Assembly (NCBI RefSeq): GCF_000719955.1
Contig: NZ_JOII01000031.1
Location: 1 to 64,000 of the forward strand
Direction: 5' to 3'
Length of the DNA stretch: 64,000 nt
Origin: Streptomyces albidoflavus
Lineage (GTDB): Bacteria > Actinomycetota > Actinomycetes > Streptomycetales > Streptomycetaceae
Part shown: in pieces, positions 16,465-24,130 of the stretch
Layout: each line of letters starts with the position of its first letter
Numbering within the stretch: position 1 is the first letter of the stretch
Notes under the pieces: generated by a model
Database searches by the model: none
What the model saw: the letters and a program-made list of their open reading frames with translations, nothing else
What the model was told of the DNA's origin: nothing
Program-made: the position numbers and the translations under genes

Positions 16465-16517
16465 CCGTAGGGGGTGGGCCGCCGCATCCCCGACCGAGGT
16501 AGCCCCGCCCCCTACGG
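16465..16517. terminator. hairpin downstream of the DUF2530 gene
   Basis: CCGTAGGGGG (16465-16474) is the exact inverse of CCCCCTACGG (16508-16517). It lies between the DUF2530 stop codon and the P-type ATPase start and probably terminates the DUF2530 transcript. Confidence 0.6.
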
Positions 16518-16548
16518 GAGGGGTGCTACACGGGGTGCCGCAATCGGC

Positions 16549-16815
16549 TCAGGAGCCGGGCTGCGGGGCGGCCGCGGCGGCCCGCTTCAGCGCGGCCTCG
16601 CGGCGGCGGACGTACCAGACGCCGAGGCAGCCGAGGCCCGCGCCGGCCAGGCAGGTCCAGATCCACCAGGTGTGGCCGTGGTCGTCGTACCAGCCGTAGA
16701 AGGGGAGCTGGGCGAGGAAGAGGACGAACCAGAGGATCGTGCCGCCGGTGATGGTGGCCACCACGGGCCCTTCCAGGGGTTCCGGTGCCTCGTGCCGGGG
16801 CGTCCACTTCTTCAT
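16549..16815 (-). CDS. DUF2530 membrane protein
   Basis: An 88-residue protein of the actinobacterial DUF2530 family. It has two membrane helices: GGTILWFVLFLAQLPFYGW (about 24-42) and WWIWTCLAGAGLGCLGVWYV (about 50-69). The conserved N-terminal EAPEPLEGPVVATITGG precedes them, and a basic tail follows. The ATG at 16815 has GGGGG upstream. The function is unknown. Confidence 0.85.
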   Translation of the reverse strand: MKKWTPRHEAPEPLEGPVVATITGGTILWFVLFLAQLPFYGWYDDHGHTWWIWTCLAGAGLGCLGVWYVRRREAALKRAAAAAPQPGS

Positions 16816-17172
16816 GCCCCCAGCTTACGACCGTCCCGCCCGGCCCCCGGCGGCGCGCCCGCCCGCACCCTTCCGGCCGCCCCCGGCAAGGCCCTCCGGC
16901 CCTGTGGCTTATGCCTCTACGCGCGGAGATAGCAATTTCGGGTTCATGTATTCATACTGAAACAGCTTGAGGCTGACCGTTTTCTTTCGTAAGAAGACAC
17001 AAGGGCCGCAAGTATCGGTAGGTTTCCGCCCTCGGACGGGTTGATCCGCCGGTCACATGATCGTGATCCGGAGGTCATGCCTGGCTGATTCTGTGCGGTC
17101 ACCACGTACCCCCGTCCCTTCGTACGGACCTCCCGCCAAAGAGCCCGTACGCCTCGCACCCCTGAGGTTTCC
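16816..17172. other. leader region of the purine permease gene
   Basis: This 357-bp divergent spacer includes an unusually AT-rich stretch at about 16925-17010. It contains the promoter candidate listed separately, and no small gene is evident. I could not identify a purine riboswitch by eye. Confidence 0.4.
16967..16995 (+). promoter_or_regulatory. candidate promoter for the purine permease
   Basis: TTGAGG (16967-16972) and TAAGAA (16990-16995) are separated by 17 nt in the AT-rich leader, about 180 bp upstream of the permease start. Confidence 0.4.
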
Positions 17173-18618
17173 ATGCCCACCTCGGCCCCTGCCCAGGACG
17201 CCACGTCCGAGCAGCCGAACCCGCCGTCCGGCGCGCTCGACCGCTACTTCAAGATCACTGAGCGCGGTTCCACGCTCTCTCGCGAGGTGCGCGGCGGTTT
17301 CGCCACGTTCTTTGCGATGGCGTACATCATCGTGCTGAACCCGATCATCCTCGGCAGCGCCAAGGACATGTACGGCCACCAGCTGGACAACGGCCAGCTG
17401 GTCACCGCCACCGTGCTGACCGCGGCCCTCACCACGCTGCTCATGGGCGTCATCGGCAACGTGCCGGTGGCCCTGGCCGCCGGACTCGGCGTCAACACGG
17501 TGGTCGCCCTCCAGCTCGCCCCCCGGATGAGCTGGCCGGACGCGATGGGCATGGTCGTCCTCGCCGGTTTCGTCGTCATGCTGCTGGTCGCCACGGGGCT
17601 GCGCGAGCGGGTCATGAGCGCGGTGCCGCTCGGCCTGCGCAAGGGCATCGCCATCGGTATCGGCCTGTTCATCATGCTGATCGGCCTGGTCGACGCCGGT
17701 TTCGTCTCCCGCATCCCGGACGCCGCGCAGACCACCGTCCCGCTCCAGCTCGGCGCCGACGGTCACCTCAACGGCTGGACCGTGCTGGTCTTCGTCCTCG
17801 GCGTGCTGCTGACGCTGGCTCTCATGGTGCGCAAGGTGCCCGGCGCCATCCTCATCTCCATCGTGGCGATGACCGTGCTGGCCCTGATCATCAACGCCGT
17901 CGCCGACATCCCGTCCTGGGGCCTGACCACGCCCGAGTGGCCCGGCAACCCGGTGGCCACCCCGGACTTCGGCCTGATCGGACAGGTCAGCCTCTTCGGC
18001 GGATTCGCCAAGGTGGGGCTGCTCACCGGCATCCTCTTCGTCTTCACCGTGCTGCTGTCGTGCTTCTTCGACGCGATGGGCACGATCATGGCGGTCGGCG
18101 ACGAGGCCGAGCTGACCGACGCCCAGGGCAACATGCCCGGCATCAACAAGGTCCTCTTCGTCGACGGCATCGCCGTCGCGGCGGGCGGCGCCTCGTCCTC
18201 CTCCGCCACCACCTGCTTCGTGGAGTCCACCGCCGGTGTCGGCGAAGGCGCCCGGACCGGCTTCGCCAACATCGTGACCGGCGGCCTCTTCGCCATCGGC
18301 CTCTTCCTGACGCCGGTCGTGACGATGGTCCCCTCGCAGGCGGCCACCCCGGCCCTGGTCGCGGTCGGCTTCCTGATCCTCTCCGGCTCGATCGGCGCGA
18401 TCGACTGGACGGACTTCACCATCGCGATCCCGGCCTTCATCACCTTCATGATGATGCCGTTCACGTACTCCATCACCAACGGCATCGGCATGGGCTTCAT
18501 CAGCTTCTGCGTGCTGCGCCTCGCCGCCGGCCGCGGCCGCTCGGTCCCCGCGGCGATGTACGTGGTCTCGGGTGTCTTCGCCTTCTACTACCTGATGCCT
18601 GCCCTCGGCCTCACCTGA
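17173..18618 (+). CDS. NCS2-family purine permease (AzgA-like)
   Basis: A 481-residue transporter of the AzgA branch of the nucleobase:cation symporter-2 family, which takes up adenine, guanine or hypoxanthine. Seen: the conserved N-terminal REVRGGFATFFAMAYIIVLN, the substrate-site segments GLGVNTVVALQLAP and SCFFDAMGTIMAVGDEAEL, and GGASSSSATTCFVESTAGVG. About 12-14 membrane segments are visible. The ATG at 17173 follows CTGAGG. It is a monocistronic gene with a long leader, and the next gene is on the other strand. Confidence 0.9.
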   Translation: MPTSAPAQDATSEQPNPPSGALDRYFKITERGSTLSREVRGGFATFFAMAYIIVLNPIILGSAKDMYGHQLDNGQLVTATVLTAALTTLLMGVIGNVPVALAAGLGVNTVVALQLAPRMSWPDAMGMVVLAGFVVMLLVATGLRERVMSAVPLGLRKGIAIGIGLFIMLIGLVDAGFVSRIPDAAQTTVPLQLGADGHLNGWTVLVFVLGVLLTLALMVRKVPGAILISIVAMTVLALIINAVADIPSWGLTTPEWPGNPVATPDFGLIGQVSLFGGFAKVGLLTGILFVFTVLLSCFFDAMGTIMAVGDEAELTDAQGNMPGINKVLFVDGIAVAAGGASSSSATTCFVESTAGVGEGARTGFANIVTGGLFAIGLFLTPVVTMVPSQAATPALVAVGFLILSGSIGAIDWTDFTIAIPAFITFMMMPFTYSITNGIGMGFISFCVLRLAAGRGRSVPAAMYVVSGVFAFYYLMPALGLT

Positions 18619-18691
18619 CAGGCCCCGGCCCGCGCCCCGCGCGGCCGTACGGCACCGGCCCGGTCCGCCCGGCCCCCGCTCACCGCGGAGG

Positions 18692-18955
18692 TCAGGTGGG
18701 CCGGGCCGCGCCGTTCACGGCCCCGTCCCGCGCGGGCTCCTCCGCGACCTCCCCGGCTCCGGGCGCGCCGCCGTCCTCGTCCCCGTAGAACTTCTCGGTC
18801 TCCTCCACCGCCGTCTGGAACCGCTGGTCGAAGTCGTCCCGGATCATCGTCCGCACGACGTAGTCCTGGACGCTCATGCCGCGTCTGGCCGCGTGACCCC
18901 GAAGACGTTCGAACAGCTCTGAGTCCATGCGCAGGCTGAGTACGTGGGTGTCCAT
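18692..18955 (-). CDS. ribbon-helix-helix DNA-binding protein
   Basis: An 87-residue protein whose first 45 residues fit a CopG/Arc ribbon-helix-helix: the strand VLSLRMDSELFERLRGHA, then RGMSVQDYVVRTMIRDDF. The C-terminal half is acidic and Ala/Gly/Pro-rich and probably disordered. It has no adjacent toxin gene, so it may be a stand-alone regulator. It lies divergent to the marR gene across a 198-bp spacer. Confidence 0.75.
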   Translation of the reverse strand: MDTHVLSLRMDSELFERLRGHAARRGMSVQDYVVRTMIRDDFDQRFQTAVEETEKFYGDEDGGAPGAGEVAEEPARDGAVNGAARPT

Positions 18956-19130
18956 ACCTGTCAGGGTCCCCGCACGTCTGGCGCGATCGTGCCGCTTTTC
19001 CCGCCCGCCTCACTCTTTCGGGTGACGACCACGTGCCCGCACGGCAGCCCCCGGGCGAGGCTGGTCACTCCTGCGGAGGGTGTCCGGACCGGGCCCGTGA
19101 CGCCCGCCACCACGAGTGGTCTTTAGACAT

Positions 19131-19146
19131 AGTAATGAGTTACTCT
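19131..19146 (+). promoter_or_regulatory. marR -10 region and palindromic operator
   Basis: AGTAA (19131-19135) and TTACT (19140-19144) form an inverted repeat around TGAG. They overlap TACTCT (19141-19146), a good -10 whose start point would fall at about the ATG at 19154. Autorepression by MarR at this site is the likely reading. Confidence 0.6.
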
Positions 19147-19153
19147 AACGACT

Positions 19154-19591
19154 ATGCCGGACCTCACCCATGGCGAAGACGCCGACGCCGTGAACGCACT
19201 GCGCTCCTCCGTCATGCGCCTCTCCCGCCGACTCAAGCACCAGCGGGTCGACGAGTCGCTGAGTCCCACCGAGATGTCGGTGCTCGGGACCCTCGCCCGC
19301 TGCGGTACCGCCACCCCCGGCGAACTGGCCCGCAAGGAGCACGTGCAGCCCCCGTCGATGACGCGGATCGTGGCGCTCCTGGAGGCCAAGGGCCTGGTCC
19401 GGCTGGAGCCGCACCCCGAGGACCGCCGCCAGAAGGTGGTCACCCAGACCGAGGAGGCCGAGGCGATGCTCGAGGAGAGCCGCAGCAAGCGGAACGCCTG
19501 GCTCGCCTCCCTCGCCGCCGAGCTGGACGAGGAGGAGTGGGCCAAGGTCCGCGCCGCCGCCCCCGTCCTGGAGAAGCTCGCCCACCTCTGA
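19154..19591 (+). CDS. MarR-family transcriptional regulator
   Basis: A 145-residue winged-helix dimer of the MarR family. Seen: SPTEMSVLGTLARCG, the recognition helix GELARKEHVQPPSMTRIVAL, and the wing LVRLEPHPEDRRQKVVTQTE. There is no ribosome binding site before the ATG, but a -10 hexamer ends 7 nt upstream, suggesting a leaderless mRNA. An MFS exporter gene follows 103 bp downstream, so MarR probably represses both. The intergenic DNA has short CAGCAC repeats. Confidence 0.9.
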   Translation: MPDLTHGEDADAVNALRSSVMRLSRRLKHQRVDESLSPTEMSVLGTLARCGTATPGELARKEHVQPPSMTRIVALLEAKGLVRLEPHPEDRRQKVVTQTEEAEAMLEESRSKRNAWLASLAAELDEEEWAKVRAAAPVLEKLAHL

Positions 19592-19694
19592 CCCGCGCCC
19601 CGGCCGGGCAGCAGCACACCAGTACCAGCAGCACCCAGCAGCACCGATCGACGAAGACAGGCCAGACACCCCCGCCACGAGGAGGCGACGTCCT

Positions 19695-21041
19695 TTGAGT
19701 ACGGGACCCGGAGCAGACTCCGCCCCCGCACCAGCCGCCCACGACTCCACCCCGCCCGCCCCCAAGCAGTCCATGTTCAGCTCGTTGAAGATCCACAACT
19801 ACCGGCTCTTCTTCACCGGACAGGTCATCTCCAACACCGGCACCTGGATGCAGCGCATCGCCCAGGACTGGCTGGTCCTCACCCTCACCGGGTCGTCGGC
19901 CGCCGTCGGTGTCACCACCGCCCTCCAGTTCCTGCCGATGCTCCTCTTCGGCCTCTACGGCGGTGTCCTCGTCGACCGGCTGCCCAAGCGGCCGCTGCTC
20001 CTCTTCACCCAGAGCGCCATGGGCCTCACCGGCCTCGCCCTCGCCGCGCTGACCCTCACCGGCCACGTTCAGGTCTGGCACGTCTACGTCACCGCGTTCG
20101 TCCTCGGCCTCGTCACCGTCGTCGACAACCCGGCCCGGCAGACCTTCGTCAGCGAGATGGTCGGACCCCGTCAGCTCGCCAACGCGGTCTCCCTCAACTC
20201 GGCCAACTTCCAGTCCGCCCGCCTCGTCGGCCCGGCCGTCGCCGCCGTGCTGATCAGCGCCGTCGGCTCCGGCTACGCCTTCCTCATCAACGGCCTCTCC
20301 TTCGCCGCGCCCATCGCCGGGCTCCTGATGATGCGGATGGGCGACCTGCACAAGGCCCCGCGCACCCCGCGCGGCAAGGGCCAGCTCCGCGAGGGCCTGC
20401 GGTACGTCGCCGGGCGGCCCGACCTGATCTGGCCGATCGTGCTGGTCGGCTTCATCGGCACCTTCGGGTTCAACTTCCCGATCTGGCTCTCCGCCTTCGC
20501 CGACAAGGTCTTCGACGGCGGCCCCGGCATGTACGGCACGCTCAACACGCTGATCGCCGCCGGCTCCCTGGCCGGTGCCCTGCTCGCCGCCCGGCGCGGC
20601 GCGGGACGGCTCCGCCTGCTGGTCGCGGCCGCCGCCGCCTTCGGTGTCCTGGAGATCGTCGCCGCCTTCGCGCCGTCGGTCTGGATCTTCGCCGTCCTCA
20701 TGGTGCTGACCGGCATGTTCGGCCTGACTGTCAACGTCACGGCCAACTCCTACGTGCAGATGGCCACCGAACCGCAGATGCGCGGACGCGTCATGGCCCT
20801 CTTCATGATGGTCTTCACCGGCGGTACGCCGCTGGGCGCGCCCCTGCTCGGCTGGATCACCGACGAGTACGGCGCCCGCACCGGCTTCGCCGTCGGCGGC
20901 GCCATCTCGCTGCTGGCCGCCCTCGCCGTCGGCCTGATCCTGGCCCGCGTCGGCGGGCTGAAGGTCAAGGTCGACCTGCGCCGGGGCCGCAAGCACATAA
21001 GGTTCGTGCCCGACGAGAAGCGGCTGGCGCCCGCCGCCTGA
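19695..21041 (+). CDS. MFS efflux transporter (EntS/DHA3-like)
   Basis: A 448-residue major facilitator exporter. Seen: NYRLFFTGQVISNTGTWMQR at helix 1, the loop GGVLVDRLPKRPLL after helix 2, and PARQTFVSEMVGPRQLANAV, a typical motif of the DHA3/EntS drug and siderophore exporters. About 12 helices are visible, with a basic C-terminal tail. The TTG at 19695 follows GAGGAGG at about 19679. It is under the MarR gene just upstream, which suggests efflux of a compound that MarR senses. A strong terminator follows. Confidence 0.88.
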   Translation: MSTGPGADSAPAPAAHDSTPPAPKQSMFSSLKIHNYRLFFTGQVISNTGTWMQRIAQDWLVLTLTGSSAAVGVTTALQFLPMLLFGLYGGVLVDRLPKRPLLLFTQSAMGLTGLALAALTLTGHVQVWHVYVTAFVLGLVTVVDNPARQTFVSEMVGPRQLANAVSLNSANFQSARLVGPAVAAVLISAVGSGYAFLINGLSFAAPIAGLLMMRMGDLHKAPRTPRGKGQLREGLRYVAGRPDLIWPIVLVGFIGTFGFNFPIWLSAFADKVFDGGPGMYGTLNTLIAAGSLAGALLAARRGAGRLRLLVAAAAAFGVLEIVAAFAPSVWIFAVLMVLTGMFGLTVNVTANSYVQMATEPQMRGRVMALFMMVFTGGTPLGAPLLGWITDEYGARTGFAVGGAISLLAALAVGLILARVGGLKVKVDLRRGRKHIRFVPDEKRLAPAA

Positions 21042-21058
21042 CCGCACCCGGACCGCAC

Positions 21059-21090
21059 ACGGCCGCTCCCCACGCCGGGGGAGCGGCCGT
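21059..21090 (+). terminator. hairpin terminator after the MFS gene
   Basis: ACGGCCGCTCCCC (21059-21071) pairs perfectly with GGGGAGCGGCCGT (21078-21090) around a 6-nt loop. Confidence 0.85.
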
Positions 21091-21119
21091 CGCCGTACCC
21101 GGCCCGGCAGACTGCACCC

Positions 21120-21710
21120 ATGGCCAGCCCCGCGCCCCGACCCCGCCTCTTCGTCGCCGTCGTCCCGCCCGACGCGGTCCTCGCCGAGCTGCGCCGCGCC
21201 ACCGCCGCGCTGGACGCCCTGCCCGGCGCCGGCCGGCTGCGGCCCACCGAGGCGGGCGGGCGCCACGTCACCCTGGCCTTCCTCGGCGCCTGCGACCCCG
21301 GCCGCCTGGACGGCCTCGCCGCACGGCTCGCCCGCGCCGCACACCGCACCGCGCCCTTCCCGCTCGCCCTGCGCGGCGCCGGCCACTTCGGCGACCGCGT
21401 CCTGTGGGCCCGCCCCGACGGCGACCTCGACGCCCTCGCCCGCCTCGCCGACCGCGTCCGCGCCGCCGCCACCCGGGCCGGACTGCCGCCCGACGCCGAG
21501 CACGCCTTCCGGCCGCACCTGACCCTGGCCCGCGTCCGCCCCGGACCGCCCCTCCGGCTCGCCCCCTTCGCCGAGGCACTGGCCCAGCTGGCGGCCGGGC
21601 CCTGGCAGGCCGACGAGGTCCGGCTGGTCCGCAGCGTGCCGCCGCCCGGGGGCGTACCGGGGGCCCGGCCCACGTACGCGACGGAGGGGCGATGGCCGCT
21701 CGGCGGGTGA
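21120..21710 (+). CDS. thpR: RNA 2',3'-cyclic phosphodiesterase (2H family)
   Basis: A 196-residue 2H phosphoesterase of the ThpR/LigT type, which opens 2',3'-cyclic phosphate RNA ends to a 2'-phosphate. Both catalytic HxTx motifs are present: HVTLAFLGA at about residue 49 and HLTLARVRPG at about residue 132. The start RPRLFVAVVPPDAV and the length fit the family. The ATG at 21120 begins shortly after the upstream terminator, so the gene has its own promoter. Confidence 0.88.
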   Translation: MASPAPRPRLFVAVVPPDAVLAELRRATAALDALPGAGRLRPTEAGGRHVTLAFLGACDPGRLDGLAARLARAAHRTAPFPLALRGAGHFGDRVLWARPDGDLDALARLADRVRAAATRAGLPPDAEHAFRPHLTLARVRPGPPLRLAPFAEALAQLAAGPWQADEVRLVRSVPPPGGVPGARPTYATEGRWPLGG

Positions 21711-21778
21711 CGGTCGGGGCGCGTGGGGTGTGTCACCCCGGGGCCGTCGCCGGCCGCCAGGCCGTTAACCTCGTAGGC

Positions 21779-21868
21779 GTGGACCCCAAGACCAGGAACC
21801 GGATCATGGCCGGTGTGCTTGTACTGATGTTCGCCGTCATCGCCGTCTCGGCGGCCGTCGGCGCCTGA
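21779..21868 (+). CDS. 29-residue single-helix membrane peptide
   Basis: A tiny reading frame from the GTG at 21779. It starts with MDPKTRNRIMAG and continues with a single hydrophobic helix (VLVLMFAVIAVSAAVGA). The basic N-terminus and one helix suggest a small membrane peptide, a type often seen in Streptomyces. A TAACCT -10-like hexamer (21766-21771) ends 7 nt before the start with no ribosome binding site, fitting leaderless expression. A 12-bp terminator directly follows the stop codon, supporting a real transcript. Confidence 0.65.
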   Translation: MDPKTRNRIMAGVLVLMFAVIAVSAAVGA

Positions 21869-21881
21869 CCGTACGCGCGGG

Positions 21882-21912
21882 AGCGCCCCCGGAGCCGTAC
21901 TCCGGGGGCGCT
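21882..21912. terminator. hairpin terminator
   Basis: AGCGCCCCCGGA (21882-21893) pairs perfectly with TCCGGGGGCGCT (21901-21912), followed by TT. It lies between the small peptide gene and the convergent aldo/keto reductase. Confidence 0.85.
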
Positions 21913-21929
21913 TTGCTGCGGCTACCGCC

Positions 21930-22925
21930 TCACCAGGCGAACGCCTCCGGGGACGGCCCCGGGCCCGGGAAGATCTCGTCGAGCGCCGTCAGCAGCTCCT
22001 GCGGCAGCTCCAGCTCCACGGCACGGACCGCCGAGGCCAGCTGCTCGTCGGTGCGCGGGCCGACGATCGGCCCGGTCAGCCCCGGCCGCGTCAGCAGCCA
22101 GGCCAGCGCCACCTCGCCCGGCTCCAGACCGTGCTTCTCCAGCAGGTCCTCGTACGCCTGGACCTGCGCGCGGATCGTGGAGTTGGCCAGCGCGTCGCCC
22201 GAGCGGCCGTCGTTGGTGCGCGACCCGCCGCCCTCGCGCTCCTTGCGGATGGCGCCGCCGAGCAGCCCGCCGTGCAGCGGCGACCAGGCGATGACGCCGA
22301 GGCCGTACTCCTCGGCGGCCGGGATGACCTCCATCTCCGCGCGGCGCTCCGCGAGGTTGTAGAGGCACTGCTCGCTGACGAGGCCGAGGCTGCCGCGCCG
22401 GGCGGCCGCCTCGTTGGCCTGGGCGATCTTGTAGCCGGGGAAGTTGGAGGAACCGGCGTACAGGATCTTGCCCTGCTGGACCAGGGTGTCCATGGCCTGC
22501 CAGATCTCGTCGAACGGGGTGCGCCGGTCGACGTGGTGGAACTGGTACAGGTCGATGTGGTCGGTCTGGAGCCTGCGCAGGCTCGCGTCGACCGCGCGGC
22601 GGATGTTGAGGGCGGAGAGCCGGTCGTGGTTGGGCCAGGCGGCGCCGTCCGCGCCCATGTTCCCGTAGACCTTGGTGGCGAGGACCACCTTGTCGCGGCG
22701 GTCGCCGCCCTGGGCGAACCAGGTGCCGAGGATCTCCTCGGTGCGCCCCTTGTTCTCGCCCCAGCCATACACGTTGGCCGTGTCGAAGAAGTTGATGCCG
22801 TCGTCGAGAGCCGTATCCATGAGGGCGTGGCTCTCGGCCTCGCCGGTCTTCGGCCCGAAGTTCATCGTGCCGAGCACGAGGCGGCTGACCTTGAGGCCCG
22901 TACGTCCGAGCTGCGTGTACTTCAT
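21930..22925 (-). CDS. aldo/keto reductase
   Basis: A 331-residue NADPH-dependent oxidoreductase with a TIM-barrel fold. Seen: LGRTGLKVSRLVLGTMNFG, the catalytic Asp and Tyr in INFFDTANVYGWGENKGRTE, the catalytic Lys in VVLATKVYGNMG, and His in DLYQFHHVDRRTPFDEIW. The C-terminal cofactor loop is GPIVGPRTDEQLASAV. It resembles the YghZ/Kv-beta branch. The ATG at 22925 has GTGGAG upstream. It is divergent from the cupin gene. The substrate is unknown. Confidence 0.9.
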   Translation of the reverse strand: MKYTQLGRTGLKVSRLVLGTMNFGPKTGEAESHALMDTALDDGINFFDTANVYGWGENKGRTEEILGTWFAQGGDRRDKVVLATKVYGNMGADGAAWPNHDRLSALNIRRAVDASLRRLQTDHIDLYQFHHVDRRTPFDEIWQAMDTLVQQGKILYAGSSNFPGYKIAQANEAAARRGSLGLVSEQCLYNLAERRAEMEVIPAAEEYGLGVIAWSPLHGGLLGGAIRKEREGGGSRTNDGRSGDALANSTIRAQVQAYEDLLEKHGLEPGEVALAWLLTRPGLTGPIVGPRTDEQLASAVRAVELELPQELLTALDEIFPGPGPSPEAFAW

Positions 22926-23013
22926 GACTCCACAGCCAAGCCCTTCGAGTGGGCTCCAGGCAAGAGCACCGGACGGCGTGGCTTCGCCAAGGCGCTGTGG
23001 CAGGCTCGGAGCC

Positions 23014-23517
23014 ATGACCGAGACGACCGGGGCCCGGCCCCACCTGCTGGCGCTGCTGCGGGAGCGGCTCGCCGCGGCCGGGGACGAGGAGCGCGGCGCG
23101 CTGTGGCGCCTCGCCGAGGACGGGCGGGAACTCGACGCCAACCTGGTCCGGCTGGCGCCCGGCGCGGTCGTCGGCGAACACCGCGAGTCGGTTCTCGACG
23201 TGCTGCTGGTGGTCGTGGCCGGAAGCGGCCGGGTCGAGCCGGAGGGCCTGGCGCTGGAGGAGTCCGCCGTGCTGTGGCTGCCGCGCGGCTCCCACCGCTC
23301 CTTCACGGCGGGCCCGCACGGCCTCGCCTACCTCACCGTCCACCGCCGCCGCCCCGGCCTCACCGTCGGCTCCGCCCCGCCCGGCACCGTCCGCGCCGCC
23401 GAACCGGCCGGCGGGGAGCCGCCCTGCTTCATGGACCGGGTCTGCCCCGGCTGCGGCCGCGTCTCCGAGGACCCGGCCCCCGTCTACTGCTCGCGATGCG
23501 GCGAGGAGTACCCGTGA
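23014..23517 (+). CDS. cupin-like protein with C-terminal zinc ribbon
   Basis: A 167-residue protein. The centre (about residues 40-110) reads like a cupin beta-barrel (LAPGAVVGEHRESVLDVLLV, and SAVLWLPRGSHRSFTAGPHG). The C-terminus is a compact zinc ribbon with two CxxC knuckles, CPGCGR and CSRCGEEYP, separated by about 10 residues. The combination suggests a small metal-binding regulatory or sensor protein, but the function is unknown. The ATG at 23014 follows CTCGGAG. The DUF1232 gene follows 31 bp downstream, probably in the same transcript. Confidence 0.7.
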   Translation: MTETTGARPHLLALLRERLAAAGDEERGALWRLAEDGRELDANLVRLAPGAVVGEHRESVLDVLLVVVAGSGRVEPEGLALEESAVLWLPRGSHRSFTAGPHGLAYLTVHRRRPGLTVGSAPPGTVRAAEPAGGEPPCFMDRVCPGCGRVSEDPAPVYCSRCGEEYP

Positions 23518-23548
23518 ACCGGCGGCCCGACGGGGTAGGCGTAGCCGC

Positions 23549-23875
23549 ATGAGCACCGGTGAATGGATCGCCCTCGCCGTGGTCCTCGCCCTGGCGGGAC
23601 TGGCGGCCGTCCTCGTCCTGCTGGTACGCGTCTTCCGCGCCCGCAAACTCCTCGCGGACGCCGGAATCCCGCTCCAGAACAAGGCCCTGTTCTGGAGCGC
23701 CGTCGTCTACACCATCTCCCCCGTAGACCTGCTCCCCGACCCCATCTACCTCGACGACATCGGCTTCCTCATGCTGGCCCTGCGCTCCCTGCACTCGGCC
23801 GGCGCCCACGCCGTCGCCGCCCGCCGGGAGAAGCAGGCGGACGGGACGACGAAGGTGCCCGGCGCCACCTCTTAG
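23549..23875 (+). CDS. DUF1232 (YkvA-like) membrane protein
   Basis: A 108-residue protein with an N-terminal membrane helix (WIALAVVLALAGLAAVLVLL) and the DUF1232 core YTISPVDLLPDPIYLDDIGF (about residues 56-75). The SPxDLxPD motif is the family hallmark. A basic, Ala-rich tail follows. The role is unknown. It is cotranscribed with the cupin/zinc-ribbon gene. Its stop codon is just 5' of the first TnpB element. Confidence 0.85.
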   Translation: MSTGEWIALAVVLALAGLAAVLVLLVRVFRARKLLADAGIPLQNKALFWSAVVYTISPVDLLPDPIYLDDIGFLMLALRSLHSAGAHAVAARREKQADGTTKVPGATS

Positions 23876-23920
23876 ATCAGGACGTCCGTAGGGGTTCACC
23901 TCGTCGGCCCCTCCTCTGTT

Positions 23921-24085
23921 TCAGCCGCGCGTAGGTGAAGCGCCCCCTGTGTCCTTCCTTGTTTCGGTGGCGCGTCGCACTACGGCGACCAGCCATGAGT
24001 TCAGGGAGCGGTCGTCTGCGGCCGCGGCGGCAACGGCGGCCTTGTGGACGTCGTCGGGGAAGCGCACATTGACATTCTTGGTCAT
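23921..24085 (-). CDS. Arc-like ribbon-helix-helix protein of the tnpB element
   Basis: A 54-residue protein beginning MTKNVNVRFPDDVHKAAVAA and continuing DDRSLNSWLVAVVRRATE. This is a beta-strand plus two helices, with the RSLNSW signature close to the RSVNSE of phage Arc repressor. It should dimerise and bind DNA through the N-terminal strand. It is divergent from tnpB with only 45 bp between start codons, so it probably controls the shared promoter region. The start has no ribosome binding site. CATAAT ends 6 nt before the ATG, fitting a leaderless transcript. Confidence 0.75.
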   Translation of the reverse strand: MTKNVNVRFPDDVHKAAVAAAAADDRSLNSWLVAVVRRATETRKDTGGASPTRG

Positions 24086-24091
24086 GATGCC

Positions 24092-24124
24092 ATTATGTAG
24101 CCAGCATCATTGTGGTGCTAAAAT
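24092..24124. promoter_or_regulatory. overlapping divergent leaderless promoters of element 1
   Basis: TAAAAT (24119-24124) ends 6 nt before the tnpB ATG. On the minus strand, CATAAT (24092-24097) ends 6 nt before the arc-like ATG. The sequence ATGTAGCCA occurs twice (24094-24102 and 24123-24131) and is a candidate operator. Confidence 0.55.
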
Positions 24125-24130
24125 GTAGCC

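Noticed and set aside
14329..16470. A 700-residue plus-strand frame opposite the P-type ATPase
   Set aside because: It is an antisense shadow of the ATPase, with no recognisable motif and no ribosome binding site.
19440..21518. A 690-residue minus-strand frame
   Set aside because: It runs across three well-supported plus-strand genes and a terminator; composition is low-complexity.
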